From: Microvirga flocculans ATCC BAA-817
GTDB lineage: Bacteria > Pseudomonadota > Alphaproteobacteria > Rhizobiales > Beijerinckiaceae
Direction of reading: 5' to 3'
Length of the DNA: 64,000 nt
Assembly: GCF_000518665.1 (NCBI RefSeq)
Contig: NZ_JAEA01000002.1
Coordinates: 124,001-188,000 of the forward strand
This document shows, piece after piece, positions 49,729 through 56,700 of the stretch. The position numbers and the translations under genes are program-made. Positions within the stretch are counted from its first letter, which is position 1, and every line of letters starts with the position of its first letter. The notes under the pieces are model-generated. The model had not been told where the DNA came from. It worked only from the letters and a program-made list of their open reading frames with translations, and searched no databases.

Positions 49729-51402
49729 TCATAGGTCTAAGTCTCCGAAGTCCCCATACCCATCTGCGGGGAGGAGCCTTCCTGTTTCGCGGTTGTACTC
49801 AAGCACGTCAGCCGCGCCCGTCGAGCCGTGTTCACGGTTCTTCAGAATACGCATGACGCTAATGTGCGCGTTCTCCTCGTCCTGCTGGTTGCGCTCCAGG
49901 CCCACCACACCGTCTGACAACTGCTTGAGAGAGCCAGAGCCACGCAGTTGGTTGAGCGATACCCGCCCACCTTCCTCGTGTGCCTTCCCTTCAGGCTGCT
50001 TCAGATGAACGATGGCGATGATGCCTACACCCGTCTCCTCAACGAGAGAGCGGAGCTTCGTCATCAACATATCAATGTCTCTACGCTCACCCTCGCCAGA
50101 ACCCTCCTGGCCGGAAACCACGATGGAGATATGGTCGAGGATGATGAAGTCGCACTTGAGGGCTACCGCCATGTATCTGAGTTGAGTCAGCAACCTATCG
50201 GACTCCAGGGAGCCGAAGTGGTTGTAGAAGTACATGCGGTCGGCAATGACCTTTTCACGGGACGCTTGCCATGCCTCAATCGACAGGATGCTCGTGTCAG
50301 CACGAAGCTTTCCGAGCGGCACATTGTTGTCGATGGCGATATAACCCTGAGCGGTTTTCTTATGAGACTCCTCAAGGTACACGTTGCCGATGGTCAGCCC
50401 ATGTGCCTGATGGAGATGGTAGCCAAGCTCTCGTGCGAGAGTGGACTTACCAATACCGCTGCCAGCCGTGAGAAGCAGGAGTTCCGCAGGACGGATGCCT
50501 CCGTACAACTCATCGAACTTGGGATAGGGCGTGGAGTACCCCGGAACGGACCCTTCCATGAGGTCCTCAAGGGAAATCTCCGAGCCGCTAATGATCCCAT
50601 CCGGCCTCCACAGTTGGCGGTTCCAGAAGGCGTCAGAGATAGCCTGTGGACCGGCCTCTAAGAGCGTCTCATTGGCGTCCTTGTAGGGGAGCGTCATGAG
50701 GTACGCTTTACCGGGAGGGAGGAGCGGGAGAACTTCCTCTGTGGCCTGACGGCCCTGTTCGTCCTGATCGAAACACAGAACGATTTCTTCAAAGGTGTCG
50801 AGCCATTCAAGATTGGCTTCGACCGTTGGTACAGCCGAGGACACGCCGTTGGGCAAGCTCACCACAGGCCACTTACCGTCTCCCATGACCTGAGCCACGG
50901 AGAGGGCGTCAATCTCGCCTTCAGTGATTACAAGGCGCTTGCCGCCGCTGTAGAGATGCTGCCCATAGAACGGGAGGTTCTTACCGTTACCGAGGGTGGT
51001 AATGTCCTTCTTACCATCCGGCTTGTTGGAGAACCTGATCTTCTGAGCGATGAGCTTCCCGGTCTTTGGGTCCCGGTAGTTCATAATGTGACAAGGCTTG
51101 CCCTTGTGTTCGCCCACAAGATAACCGAACTTCTGACATACAGCTTCGCGCAGACCGCGCTTCTTAATGTCCTGTGCGGAGCCTGAGGCCCACGACTTCG
51201 ATGAGGACTCAAAGCCCTCTGAGGTTTCGTCGTTTACGTCATTCACTTCTGCTCCTTCCAGAGTTCCAGGTTCTTTGCAGGACCAACAGTAGGTCGTGCC
51301 GTTGTCGTAGACCGCGTTAGCGTCTGACGAGCCGCACTTCTCGCAGTTGGTGTGGTAGAGGAATGTGCCGGGAGGCAGTTTCTTGCGTCGTCGTTTCGTC
51401 AT
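49729..51402 (-). CDS. Primase-helicase (T7 gp4-like)
   Basis: The 557-residue replisome protein has an N-terminal zinc-binding domain with C20, C23, C39 and C42. The TOPRIM primase domain has E161 in VITEGEIDALS and FDQDEQG near 211. The RecA-like helicase has Walker A GSGIGKST at 314-321 and ILDHISIVV as Walker B. The C-terminal tail is acidic (DGYGDFGDLDL), as in T7 gp4 where it contacts the polymerase. It should unwind DNA and make primers. Confidence 0.95.
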   Translation of the reverse strand: MTKRRRKKLPPGTFLYHTNCEKCGSSDANAVYDNGTTYCWSCKEPGTLEGAEVNDVNDETSEGFESSSKSWASGSAQDIKKRGLREAVCQKFGYLVGEHKGKPCHIMNYRDPKTGKLIAQKIRFSNKPDGKKDITTLGNGKNLPFYGQHLYSGGKRLVITEGEIDALSVAQVMGDGKWPVVSLPNGVSSAVPTVEANLEWLDTFEEIVLCFDQDEQGRQATEEVLPLLPPGKAYLMTLPYKDANETLLEAGPQAISDAFWNRQLWRPDGIISGSEISLEDLMEGSVPGYSTPYPKFDELYGGIRPAELLLLTAGSGIGKSTLARELGYHLHQAHGLTIGNVYLEESHKKTAQGYIAIDNNVPLGKLRADTSILSIEAWQASREKVIADRMYFYNHFGSLESDRLLTQLRYMAVALKCDFIILDHISIVVSGQEGSGEGERRDIDMLMTKLRSLVEETGVGIIAIVHLKQPEGKAHEEGGRVSLNQLRGSGSLKQLSDGVVGLERNQQDEENAHISVMRILKNREHGSTGAADVLEYNRETGRLLPADGYGDFGDLDL

Positions 51403-51435
51403 TTCATGAGAAAGTCCTCAGGATCGAGGGAGGGA

Positions 51436-51472
51436 GGAGGCCCCTAAGAGCCTCCCATAGTAGAGTGTATGT
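51436..51472 (-). promoter_or_regulatory. T7-like promoter P10 with 5' hairpin
   Basis: ACATACACTCTACTATG is followed by a GGAGGCTC/GGGCCTCC stem with a TTAG loop. Twenty-three of 25 bases from CTATG onward match the P4 element at 37425. It lies before the primase-helicase gene. Unlike 37430 there is no T-run, so it is unlikely to terminate. Confidence 0.65.
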
Positions 51473-51474
51473 GA

Positions 51475-51708
51475 TTAGACACGCGGAACGAGATGATAGA
51501 CCGCGTAGTGGGTGTCGCCTGACGGAACCATCTGCGTGTGAATGTTGAAGCCAGCCTTACGCAGTTCGTGAATACGAGCCGCGAGGCGGGTCACACCCAG
51601 GCTGAAGCCGCCAAAGAGCGAGAGGGAACCATTGCGCTCCAGATGCCGCAGAACCTTACGAGTCTGAGGATTGAGAGCGAGAGCGTCGGTTGCGTTTACT
51701 TTTGCCAT
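51475..51708 (-). CDS. Small helix-turn-helix phage protein
   Basis: The 77-residue product begins MAKVNATDALALNPQTRKVL. Its fold (RHLERNGSLSLFGGFSLGVT, RLAARIHELRKAGFNI) is like small winged-helix domains found in phages. The start at 51708 lies inside the end of the endonuclease gene. A DNA-binding or regulatory role is inferred. Confidence 0.65.
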   Translation of the reverse strand: MAKVNATDALALNPQTRKVLRHLERNGSLSLFGGFSLGVTRLAARIHELRKAGFNIHTQMVPSGDTHYAVYHLVPRV

Positions 51709-52162
51709 GTTCTTTTGCCTCCTTAATCCATTCTTCGGGAATGGTCTTTTCCGCCCAAGGGAAGCCATGCGTATCAGCCCACTTTGCGTAGGTGGTCTTA
51801 CTGCCCTTGTAGATCGGGAGTGATGCGTTATCGAACACGATCCGAATATCGAGGTCAGGATGCTGTTGCTTCACGAGGATCATCTTCTGACGTTCCTGTG
51901 TCGCAGTCTTCTGATTAGCCCGATGGCCGAAGCGGCCCTTGCCTTCGATGATGATGTTCGATCCTTTGAGGATGAAGTCGGGAAGGTACTCACTGTCACG
52001 AGCCGGGACTTGGTAGGGGACCGTGAGACTCTCGTACTCAAAGTCCACCCCCTCGTTCTCCAACTGCTCTGCGAGGCTATCTTCAAGCTTTGACTTGTAG
52101 ACGGCCCTTAACAGTACCGGACGTGGTGATTTCTTCCCTCGCTTAGATGTCGAGGTCGCCAT
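51656..52162 (-). CDS. Endonuclease I / Holliday junction resolvase (T7 gp3-like)
   Basis: The 168-residue protein aligns by eye with T7 endonuclease I: YKSKLEDSLAEQLENEGVDF, PARDSEYLPDFILKGS, IIIEGKGRF, HPDLDIRIVFDNA and TIPEEWIKEAKEH. The catalytic set is E27, D62, E73 and K75. It resolves branched DNA and breaks down host DNA. The C-terminus is basic and may bind DNA. The start at 52162 overlaps the end of the SSB gene. Confidence 0.93.
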   Translation of the reverse strand: MATSTSKRGKKSPRPVLLRAVYKSKLEDSLAEQLENEGVDFEYESLTVPYQVPARDSEYLPDFILKGSNIIIEGKGRFGHRANQKTATQERQKMILVKQQHPDLDIRIVFDNASLPIYKGSKTTYAKWADTHGFPWAEKTIPEEWIKEAKEHGKSKRNRRSRSQSSDS

Positions 52163-52661
52163 CTCCCTCATCTCCGAAGCTGTCATCGTCGTCGTTATCG
52201 AAGCCTTCAAGGTCATCGAATCCGCCATCCGAACCCTGCTTCAGTTCAGCAACCTGAATGGCGTTCATGTAGCCCACGAGATGACCATTGCCGATGGTCA
52301 GGGAAACCTTCATGCGGATCAGCGACCCGCCACCAAGGATGGTGTCCTCAGGGTACTTGTCCTTACCCTTCGCCTTGAAGAGAGGGACCTTGTTGTAGCT
52401 CTTGAAGGTCAGGAACTTGTTGCCCTCCTCGTCCTCACGGATCGGAGTCTTTTTACCGTTCTTGAGCTTCCCGCCTGGAGCCAACTGCTTCACGGCGTCG
52501 TCAATGATCTTCTGGACCTTCGCCATATCGGCATCGTCCAAAACGAGGTCGCATTTGTAGCCAACCTCCTTGCCTTCATACGTGTCCTGCTTGTCCAGCT
52601 TCGGGTAGCGAGCGCGTCCAAGGGGAGTGATGAAGGAAACGTATTCTTTCTTATCTGCCAT
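52143..52661 (-). CDS. Single-stranded DNA-binding protein (T7 gp2.5-like)
   Basis: The 172-residue protein begins MADKKEYVSFITPLGRARYP and contains an OB-fold-like region (SYNKVPLFKAKGKDKYPED, GGGSLIRMKVSLTIGNGHLV). The last 30 residues are almost all acidic (DNDDDDSFGDEGDGDLDI), as in gp2.5, where the tail contacts polymerase and helicase. It should coat single strands in replication and recombination. It follows a dense set of control elements (52664-52777). Confidence 0.85.
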   Translation of the reverse strand: MADKKEYVSFITPLGRARYPKLDKQDTYEGKEVGYKCDLVLDDADMAKVQKIIDDAVKQLAPGGKLKNGKKTPIREDEEGNKFLTFKSYNKVPLFKAKGKDKYPEDTILGGGSLIRMKVSLTIGNGHLVGYMNAIQVAELKQGSDGGFDDLEGFDNDDDDSFGDEGDGDLDI

Positions 52662-52663
52662 CT

Positions 52664-52680
52664 GATAGCACCTCGTATGT
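52664..52680 (-). promoter_or_regulatory. T7-like phage promoter P11, before the SSB gene
   Basis: ACATACGAGGTGCTATC on the minus strand is close to P7 (ACATACGAGGTTGTATC). It sits just before the SSB start, with the TTAAGGA elements immediately upstream. Confidence 0.55.
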
Positions 52681-52708
52681 TAGAGAAAATGGGAAGGCGC
52701 TGCGTCCT

Positions 52709-52731
52709 TCCTTAAGGTCAACAAAAGTGCA
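52709..52731 (-). promoter_or_regulatory. TTAAGGA-family element 2
   Basis: It contains TTTTGTTGACCTTAAGGA on the minus strand. A possible GGAAGG/CCTTCC hairpin follows. With element 3 it flanks the hairpin at 52732-52756. Confidence 0.6.
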
Positions 52732-52756
52732 GAAGGAGGGCCGAGAACCCTCCTTC
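52732..52756 (-). repeat. Hairpin between the two TTAAGGA elements
   Basis: GAAGGAGGG pairs with CCCTCCTTC around a 7-base loop, a 9-bp perfect stem. It starts exactly after element 3. It has no T-run, so it more likely stabilises or processes RNA than terminates. Confidence 0.6.
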
Positions 52757-52777
52757 CTTAAGGTCAACAAAAGTGTC
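52755..52777 (-). promoter_or_regulatory. TTAAGGA-family element 3
   Basis: It contains the same TTTTGTTGACCTTAAGGA as elements 1 and 2. It overlaps the stop codon of the 53-residue gene by two bases. Confidence 0.6.
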
Positions 52778-52937
52778 ACCCGAAGTCGTAGAACCTCCCG
52801 AAAGCCTGTAGCCGGTAGGGCTTACCCTTCGTGTGCTTCAGGTATTTCTCACCCCTGAAGCGGCTCAGGAGGATGCGCCCTCGCAGGAGCGAGAGCGTCC
52901 ATCCCCCATCGTCCGTGAAGCGGTAAAAGAACCACAT
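52776..52937 (-). CDS. 53-residue basic phage protein
   Basis: The frame encodes MWFFYRFTDDGGWTLSLLRG, then basic, aromatic stretches (YLKHTKGKPYRLQAFGRFYD). Its start overlaps the preceding stop (TGATG). It is an early gene between the RNA polymerase and the SSB gene. Basic small proteins there can be host-takeover factors, but nothing specific is visible. Confidence 0.5.
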   Translation of the reverse strand: MWFFYRFTDDGGWTLSLLRGRILLSRFRGEKYLKHTKGKPYRLQAFGRFYDFG

Positions 52938-53110
52938 CAGGCGTCCTCATCAGCGAACGCGAAGCCGAGGTTGAAGTCGTCCTCGTGCGCGTTCTTGAGT
53001 GCCTCTATGTCGTACCCGCGCTCGACAAGCTCGACCTCCATATCCAGAGATAGCGGGAGGCCAGCCTTAATGCGGGAGATTGCGAAAGCCAGAAGTCGGT
53101 CAAAGGTCAT
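52937..53110 (-). CDS. 57-residue acidic phage protein
   Basis: The product begins MTFDRLLAFAISRIKAGLPL and ends with an acidic tail (HEDDFNLGFAFADEDA). The start at 53110 lies 28 bp after the RNA polymerase stop. Its size and position are like the small early proteins of T7, but no family is recognised. Confidence 0.55.
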   Translation of the reverse strand: MTFDRLLAFAISRIKAGLPLSLDMEVELVERGYDIEALKNAHEDDFNLGFAFADEDA

Positions 53111-53138
53111 GATATGTCTCCGTGTCTGATATGGATTG

Positions 53139-55652
53139 CTATGCGAAAGCGTAAAAAGAACGCAGTACGTCCCTGATTTGGTACGAACCCGTCGAAACCT
53201 CTTCACGCTTCGGGAGCCTCTCGTGGTTGAGAAGTTGTGCCTTGTTCTCTTCCAGAACCATGCTCAGAACGTCATACTTCCGGTAGAGATAGCAGAACGT
53301 ATGTGACACGACCTTACGGAACGCATCAGCTTTCCCTGCGTGACAACCGAAGCTGTCATGCACGAGGGCAACGTCCTTGATGCCCTTCTTAGCGGCCACG
53401 TACACGACCATCTGGAGATGGCAAGCGTCGTAGCTGTGAACGAACGATGGGGCCACGGCATTAGCCGCCGCGTTCTTGTCGATCCCTGTAGATTGCTCTT
53501 GGTTCGACTGTTGCACTTGGAACCGGACGCCACGATCCATCATCCACAGACGGAGCTTCTGGCTCTTGTGGTTGGGATAGTGGAGGACCACAGGCATCCC
53601 CATGGGAGTCGTCCAGATCACAGGCTTGCCCTCGTGGGCCGTAGCGCGAGCGATCTTCTGAAGGAACTCCATAGCCTCCTGAGGCCGCTTCACGACCTCT
53701 CCAATAGAGTCATAGGTGGTCCCTCCGAGCATCTTGGCTGCGGTCCATCCCGGCCAGCACACTTCCGTCTTGCCGTTCTTGGGCGTGAAGGTATCGGCTG
53801 CCACCTGATAGGGGTGGAGTTTCAGGCGCTTCGTGACGACCTTGTGTTGGAGGGGTTGCATCGTGTCCTCCATCACCTGAGTCATCATGCCGAGGCGCTT
53901 GGCCGAGTAAGCCCAAGTCATAACGTTTCGCTTCACCATGCCACGGTCAATGTCCCCAAGGATCAGGTTGGCGACCTCATGGAACTCGTGGTCGGGGTCC
54001 TGAGCCATGAGAGCCACCTTGGCCTTCACGACGTTCGCCACAGCCTGATACACGTCAGAGGGCCGCTCGTTGTTCGTGAGGTTCACGAGAGGAGCCGTCT
54101 GGTCGCAACGGGTCATGGCCGCGAAGTGCTGAAGGCCCGAGCAAGTACCATCGAAGCTCACAGGCAGATGAGATACGTACTCGCATGGGATAGGGCAAAG
54201 CAAAGCGTTGCGGAGGTCGATAGCCGCCGCGAGGAACATGAAGGGCTTGTCTGCCTCCGTCCACCAGAGGTCCTGAGTAGGGTCTGCCGCCATCTCAAGG
54301 ATGCGGTTGATGTTCTCATTGACCCACTCCACACGCTCCGCGAATGGCTTCTTCGATACCTTGTCGAAGTCACCGCAATTGGCGAGATGGATCATGAGCC
54401 AGCGAAGCCCATCGTGACCAAGTTTTACTCCGTCAGCGAATAGGAACATTGCCCTAACGTAGTCTTGACGCTGGAAGTGGAAGTAGGTGCATCCGTACAC
54501 ACGACCGCGATAGTCCATGTTCATGGGAGTCCAGAAGCGGTTCCCACGCTCAAGCAAAATCTCAGCCGTGGACACGTCCGTATTGTAGACCTCTCTAAGA
54601 CCAATGAGGGCGCGGTTAGCCGCACGAATGTCGGAACGCTCCTTCTTCGCAGCCTTCTGCTCCTCCTCGCTCATTGCCGCCCAAACGTCGTCAGCGAGCT
54701 TCGCGGGGAGCTTCTCATCCTGCTTGGTCGGGAGGCCCTTCACAGCCACGTTATTCAGGTACGCCCACTTGACCATCTCAAGCACAGGGGCATTGATCGA
54801 CCACGCGACCTGAGACGCCGCCGTGAGGGCGTCAAGCACAGGCTTGGCGGTCCCGGCCTTAATCGCAGCCTTGAGATGCTGATAGGACAGGCTCTTGGAG
54901 CTACGCCGGATCAGAGGCACCTTGTACTGGCGACCATTGCTCTCAAGGGTCAGGTACATCCCCTCCCATGCCGGGGGCATAGAAAGCTGCGGGAGGGCCA
55001 CAGGGCGCTTCTCAAGCACAGCCTTGGTGAACTCCTGGGCGTACACGAGAGCGCCCTCAGTGAGCGTCAGATGAGGCTGAACGTAGTCCTCGCCCTCCTC
55101 AGGACGGACAAGCACGAACACATCGTCAAGCTCCATCAGGACCTCAGTGAGCCACGCACCCGCCATATCCCGCTCCTCGTTGGAGGCGAAACCGTCGAAG
55201 TAGTAGCCATTCTTCCCGGCCATGACCTTGAGGGAGGTCTTACGGGCCTGAGCGTTGCTGTTCTTCCGTGCCCTCTTGTCGAGGTTCAGGGCCAGCTTCT
55301 CATCGAAGGCCACAAGACCCGCAGCGTAAAGCTCATCGGCCATGAGGTCCCCGAGATAGCGATTGGTGTCCTGAAGGTCCATCTCATCAGCGATACAGTG
55401 TAGCCCGCCCTGGAAAGCAACAAGAGCGATCTTCTCAGGGGAGAGGATGGAGAAGGTGTCAGCGATCCCTTTCATCGAGGAGCGAGAGGAGTCATTGAGC
55501 TTCTTAAGAACCACGTCGTATGCTGTGTTGAAGTGTTTCTGGATCAGAGCCATGGCCTCAGAGGAGGCACCATAGCCGTACCCTTGGACCGTACGAGACT
55601 CATGCTTCTCATGTTTCTCTTTAGCCAATTCAAAGGAGTCAAAATGCTTCAT
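53139..55652 (-). CDS. Single-subunit (T7-like) DNA-directed RNA polymerase
   Basis: The 837-residue enzyme transcribes the phage genome from phage promoters. Catalytic features are intact: DYRGRVYG near residue 380, D501 in SFDGTCSGLQHF, K574 and Y582 in VKRNVMTWAYSAKRLG, and D766 in VHDSFGCHAG. The protein ends in FAFA-like FYAFA, as T7 polymerase does, where the free C-terminus is needed for catalysis. It heads the leftward block, next to the right att site. Its tight control is presumably essential to lysogeny. Confidence 0.96.
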   Translation of the reverse strand: MKHFDSFELAKEKHEKHESRTVQGYGYGASSEAMALIQKHFNTAYDVVLKKLNDSSRSSMKGIADTFSILSPEKIALVAFQGGLHCIADEMDLQDTNRYLGDLMADELYAAGLVAFDEKLALNLDKRARKNSNAQARKTSLKVMAGKNGYYFDGFASNEERDMAGAWLTEVLMELDDVFVLVRPEEGEDYVQPHLTLTEGALVYAQEFTKAVLEKRPVALPQLSMPPAWEGMYLTLESNGRQYKVPLIRRSSKSLSYQHLKAAIKAGTAKPVLDALTAASQVAWSINAPVLEMVKWAYLNNVAVKGLPTKQDEKLPAKLADDVWAAMSEEEQKAAKKERSDIRAANRALIGLREVYNTDVSTAEILLERGNRFWTPMNMDYRGRVYGCTYFHFQRQDYVRAMFLFADGVKLGHDGLRWLMIHLANCGDFDKVSKKPFAERVEWVNENINRILEMAADPTQDLWWTEADKPFMFLAAAIDLRNALLCPIPCEYVSHLPVSFDGTCSGLQHFAAMTRCDQTAPLVNLTNNERPSDVYQAVANVVKAKVALMAQDPDHEFHEVANLILGDIDRGMVKRNVMTWAYSAKRLGMMTQVMEDTMQPLQHKVVTKRLKLHPYQVAADTFTPKNGKTEVCWPGWTAAKMLGGTTYDSIGEVVKRPQEAMEFLQKIARATAHEGKPVIWTTPMGMPVVLHYPNHKSQKLRLWMMDRGVRFQVQQSNQEQSTGIDKNAAANAVAPSFVHSYDACHLQMVVYVAAKKGIKDVALVHDSFGCHAGKADAFRKVVSHTFCYLYRKYDVLSMVLEENKAQLLNHERLPKREEVSTGSYQIRDVLRSFYAFA

Positions 55653-55682
55653 GTGTCTCTCTCCTGTCGGGTTGTCGCTCGT

Positions 55683-55705
55683 TCCTTAAGGTCCACAAAA
55701 ATGCA
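55683..55705 (-). promoter_or_regulatory. TTAAGGA-family element 4, before the RNA polymerase gene
   Basis: TTTTGTGGACCTTAAGGA differs from the other three elements at one base. It lies 31 bp upstream of the RNA polymerase start codon on the same strand. Confidence 0.6.
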
Positions 55706-55720
55706 GACGGACGGCGGATA

Positions 55721-55736
55721 TACACGAATTACTATG
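55721..55736 (+). promoter_or_regulatory. T7-like promoter P5 pointing toward attR
   Basis: TACACGAATTACTATG matches the consensus in 13 of 16 positions. It is directed away from the RNA polymerase gene toward attR and the host SDR gene. A perfect TGGGAC-A7-GTCCCA hairpin at 55742-55760 would lie at the 5' end of its transcript. Confidence 0.5.
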
Positions 55737-55755
55737 TGATGTGGGACAAAAAAAG

Positions 55756-55861
55756 TCCCAACGGAAATCACACGTTGTCGCATGGCATAGTTGGGACTAT
55801 GTGATTAATACGGGAAGTAACCCCTTGTTATGCAAGAGGTTTCTCACATACGAAGTTGGGA
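55756..55861. repeat. Right cluster of GTTGGGA arm-type repeats
   Basis: Copies lie at 55756-55762 (as TCCCAAC), 55790-55796 and 55855-55861, next to the candidate attR core. Three matching copies lie inside attL. The shared motif extends to GTTGGGAC in four of six. Confidence 0.45.
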
Positions 55862-55877
55862 CCCATACACAAATAGT

Positions 55878-55892
55878 TGAAATAATGTCATT
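55878..55892. other. Candidate attR core
   Basis: TGAAATAATGTCATT matches the attL candidate at 10081 except for one base. Downstream sequence rises in G+C and leads directly to the SDR gene. The last GTTGGGA repeat lies 17 bp inside it. Confidence 0.55.
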
Positions 55893-55944
55893 CTCGTGGC
55901 CGCACGCCAAGAGCTGTGACATATTTGCAATAAAGAGGACGAGG

Positions 55945-56700
55945 ATGGACAAGGCTGCGCTCGTAACCGGCGGCGCGCAACGCATCGGGCGGCGAATCGT
56001 CGAGCGCCTTGCCGGCGATGGTTACGCGGTGGCGATCCATTGCCGCCGTTCGGCCGACGAGGCGGAGAGAATGGCTGCGGGCATCCGGCATGCCGGCGGA
56101 AGGGCCGTCATCGTGCGGGCCGATCTGGCGGACGGCGATGCCGTCGCAAGCCTCGTGCCCGAGGCCGTGCGCGCGCTCGGCCCGCTCTCGCTTCTCGTCA
56201 ACAACGCTTCCGAGTTCGAGCCCGACGAGGTCGAGACGCTGACGCAGGAGCGCTGGGACCGTCACTTCGCCGTCAACCTGCGCGCACCCGCTTTTCTCGC
56301 CCGCGACTTCGCGCTCCAGCTGCCCGCCGAGGCCCAGGGGAGCATCGTCAACATCGTCGACCAGCGCGTCTGGAAGCTGACGCCGCAATTCTTCTCCTAC
56401 ACCCTCACGAAGGCCGCGCTCTTCACCGCGACGCAGACCATGGCCCAGGCGCTCGCGCCGCGCATCCGCGTCAACGCCATCGGGCCGGGGCCGACCCTGT
56501 CGAACGTCCGCCAGGGGGATGAGGATTTCGCCAAGCAGAGCAGCGCCGTGCTCCTCGGCCATGGCGGCACGCCTGACGAGATCGCCGATGCGGTGCTCTA
56601 TCTCGCGAAGGCCGGCAGCGTCACGGGCCAGATGATCGCCGTCGACGGCGGCCAGCACCTGGCATGGGAGACGCCGGACGTGGCCGGGATCAGGGAGTGA
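55945..56700 (+). CDS. SDR family oxidoreductase (FolM/pteridine reductase-like)
   Basis: The 251-residue protein starts at ATG 55945 (MDKAALVTGGAQRIGRRIVE), with GAGGACGAGG as ribosome-binding site. It has the NAD(P)-binding TGGAQRIG, the NNASEF segment, and a catalytic Tyr and Lys in YTLTKAALF. The HCRRSADEAE stretch after the first beta-alpha unit resembles NADPH-dependent pteridine reductase-like SDRs. The frame stays open upstream through the attR core, so a longer host start (MSFSWPHAK at 55885) existed or was created. It converges with pgeF, overlapping it by 11 bp. Confidence 0.85.
   Translation: MDKAALVTGGAQRIGRRIVERLAGDGYAVAIHCRRSADEAERMAAGIRHAGGRAVIVRADLADGDAVASLVPEAVRALGPLSLLVNNASEFEPDEVETLTQERWDRHFAVNLRAPAFLARDFALQLPAEAQGSIVNIVDQRVWKLTPQFFSYTLTKAALFTATQTMAQALAPRIRVNAIGPGPTLSNVRQGDEDFAKQSSAVLLGHGGTPDEIADAVLYLAKAGSVTGQMIAVDGGQHLAWETPDVAGIRE

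Larger units (their letters stand above)
55653..55877. other. Right-end control region upstream of the RNA polymerase gene
   Basis: This 225-bp stretch has no convincing gene. It contains TTAAGGA element 4, promoter-like site P5 pointing outward, a perfect TGGGAC/GTCCCA hairpin, and three GTTGGGA repeats. A host-type promoter for the polymerase gene should lie here, but I cannot place -35 and -10 boxes with confidence. Confidence 0.6.
10081..55892. mobile_element. Temperate T7-like (SIO1-type) podovirus prophage, apparently complete
   Basis: The element carries integrase, single-subunit RNA polymerase, T7-type replication genes, terminase, portal, scaffold, capsid, adaptor, nozzle-like protein, internal virion proteins, two fibres, endolysin and holin. 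All main frames are intact. The ends are set by near-identical 15-bp sequences at 10081 and 55878, by a shift in base composition, and by a return to typical chromosomal genes on both sides. PhoH, ribonucleotide reductase, ThyX and endonuclease I together are the signature known from roseophage SIO1. The T7 set plus integrase marks a temperate relative. It is probably inducible, but that cannot be shown from sequence. Confidence 0.93.

Noticed and set aside
55653-55880. Host-type -35/-10 promoter for the RNA polymerase gene
   Set aside because: Several weak combinations exist (for example TTGCAT with TATTAA at 19-bp spacing), but none is convincing enough to annotate.
9952-55920. GCTGTGAC shared at 9952 and 55913 as an alternative att core
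   Set aside because: It is only eight bases, lies within host-like DNA on the left, and does not fit the position of the GTTGGGA repeats as well as the 15-bp pair.
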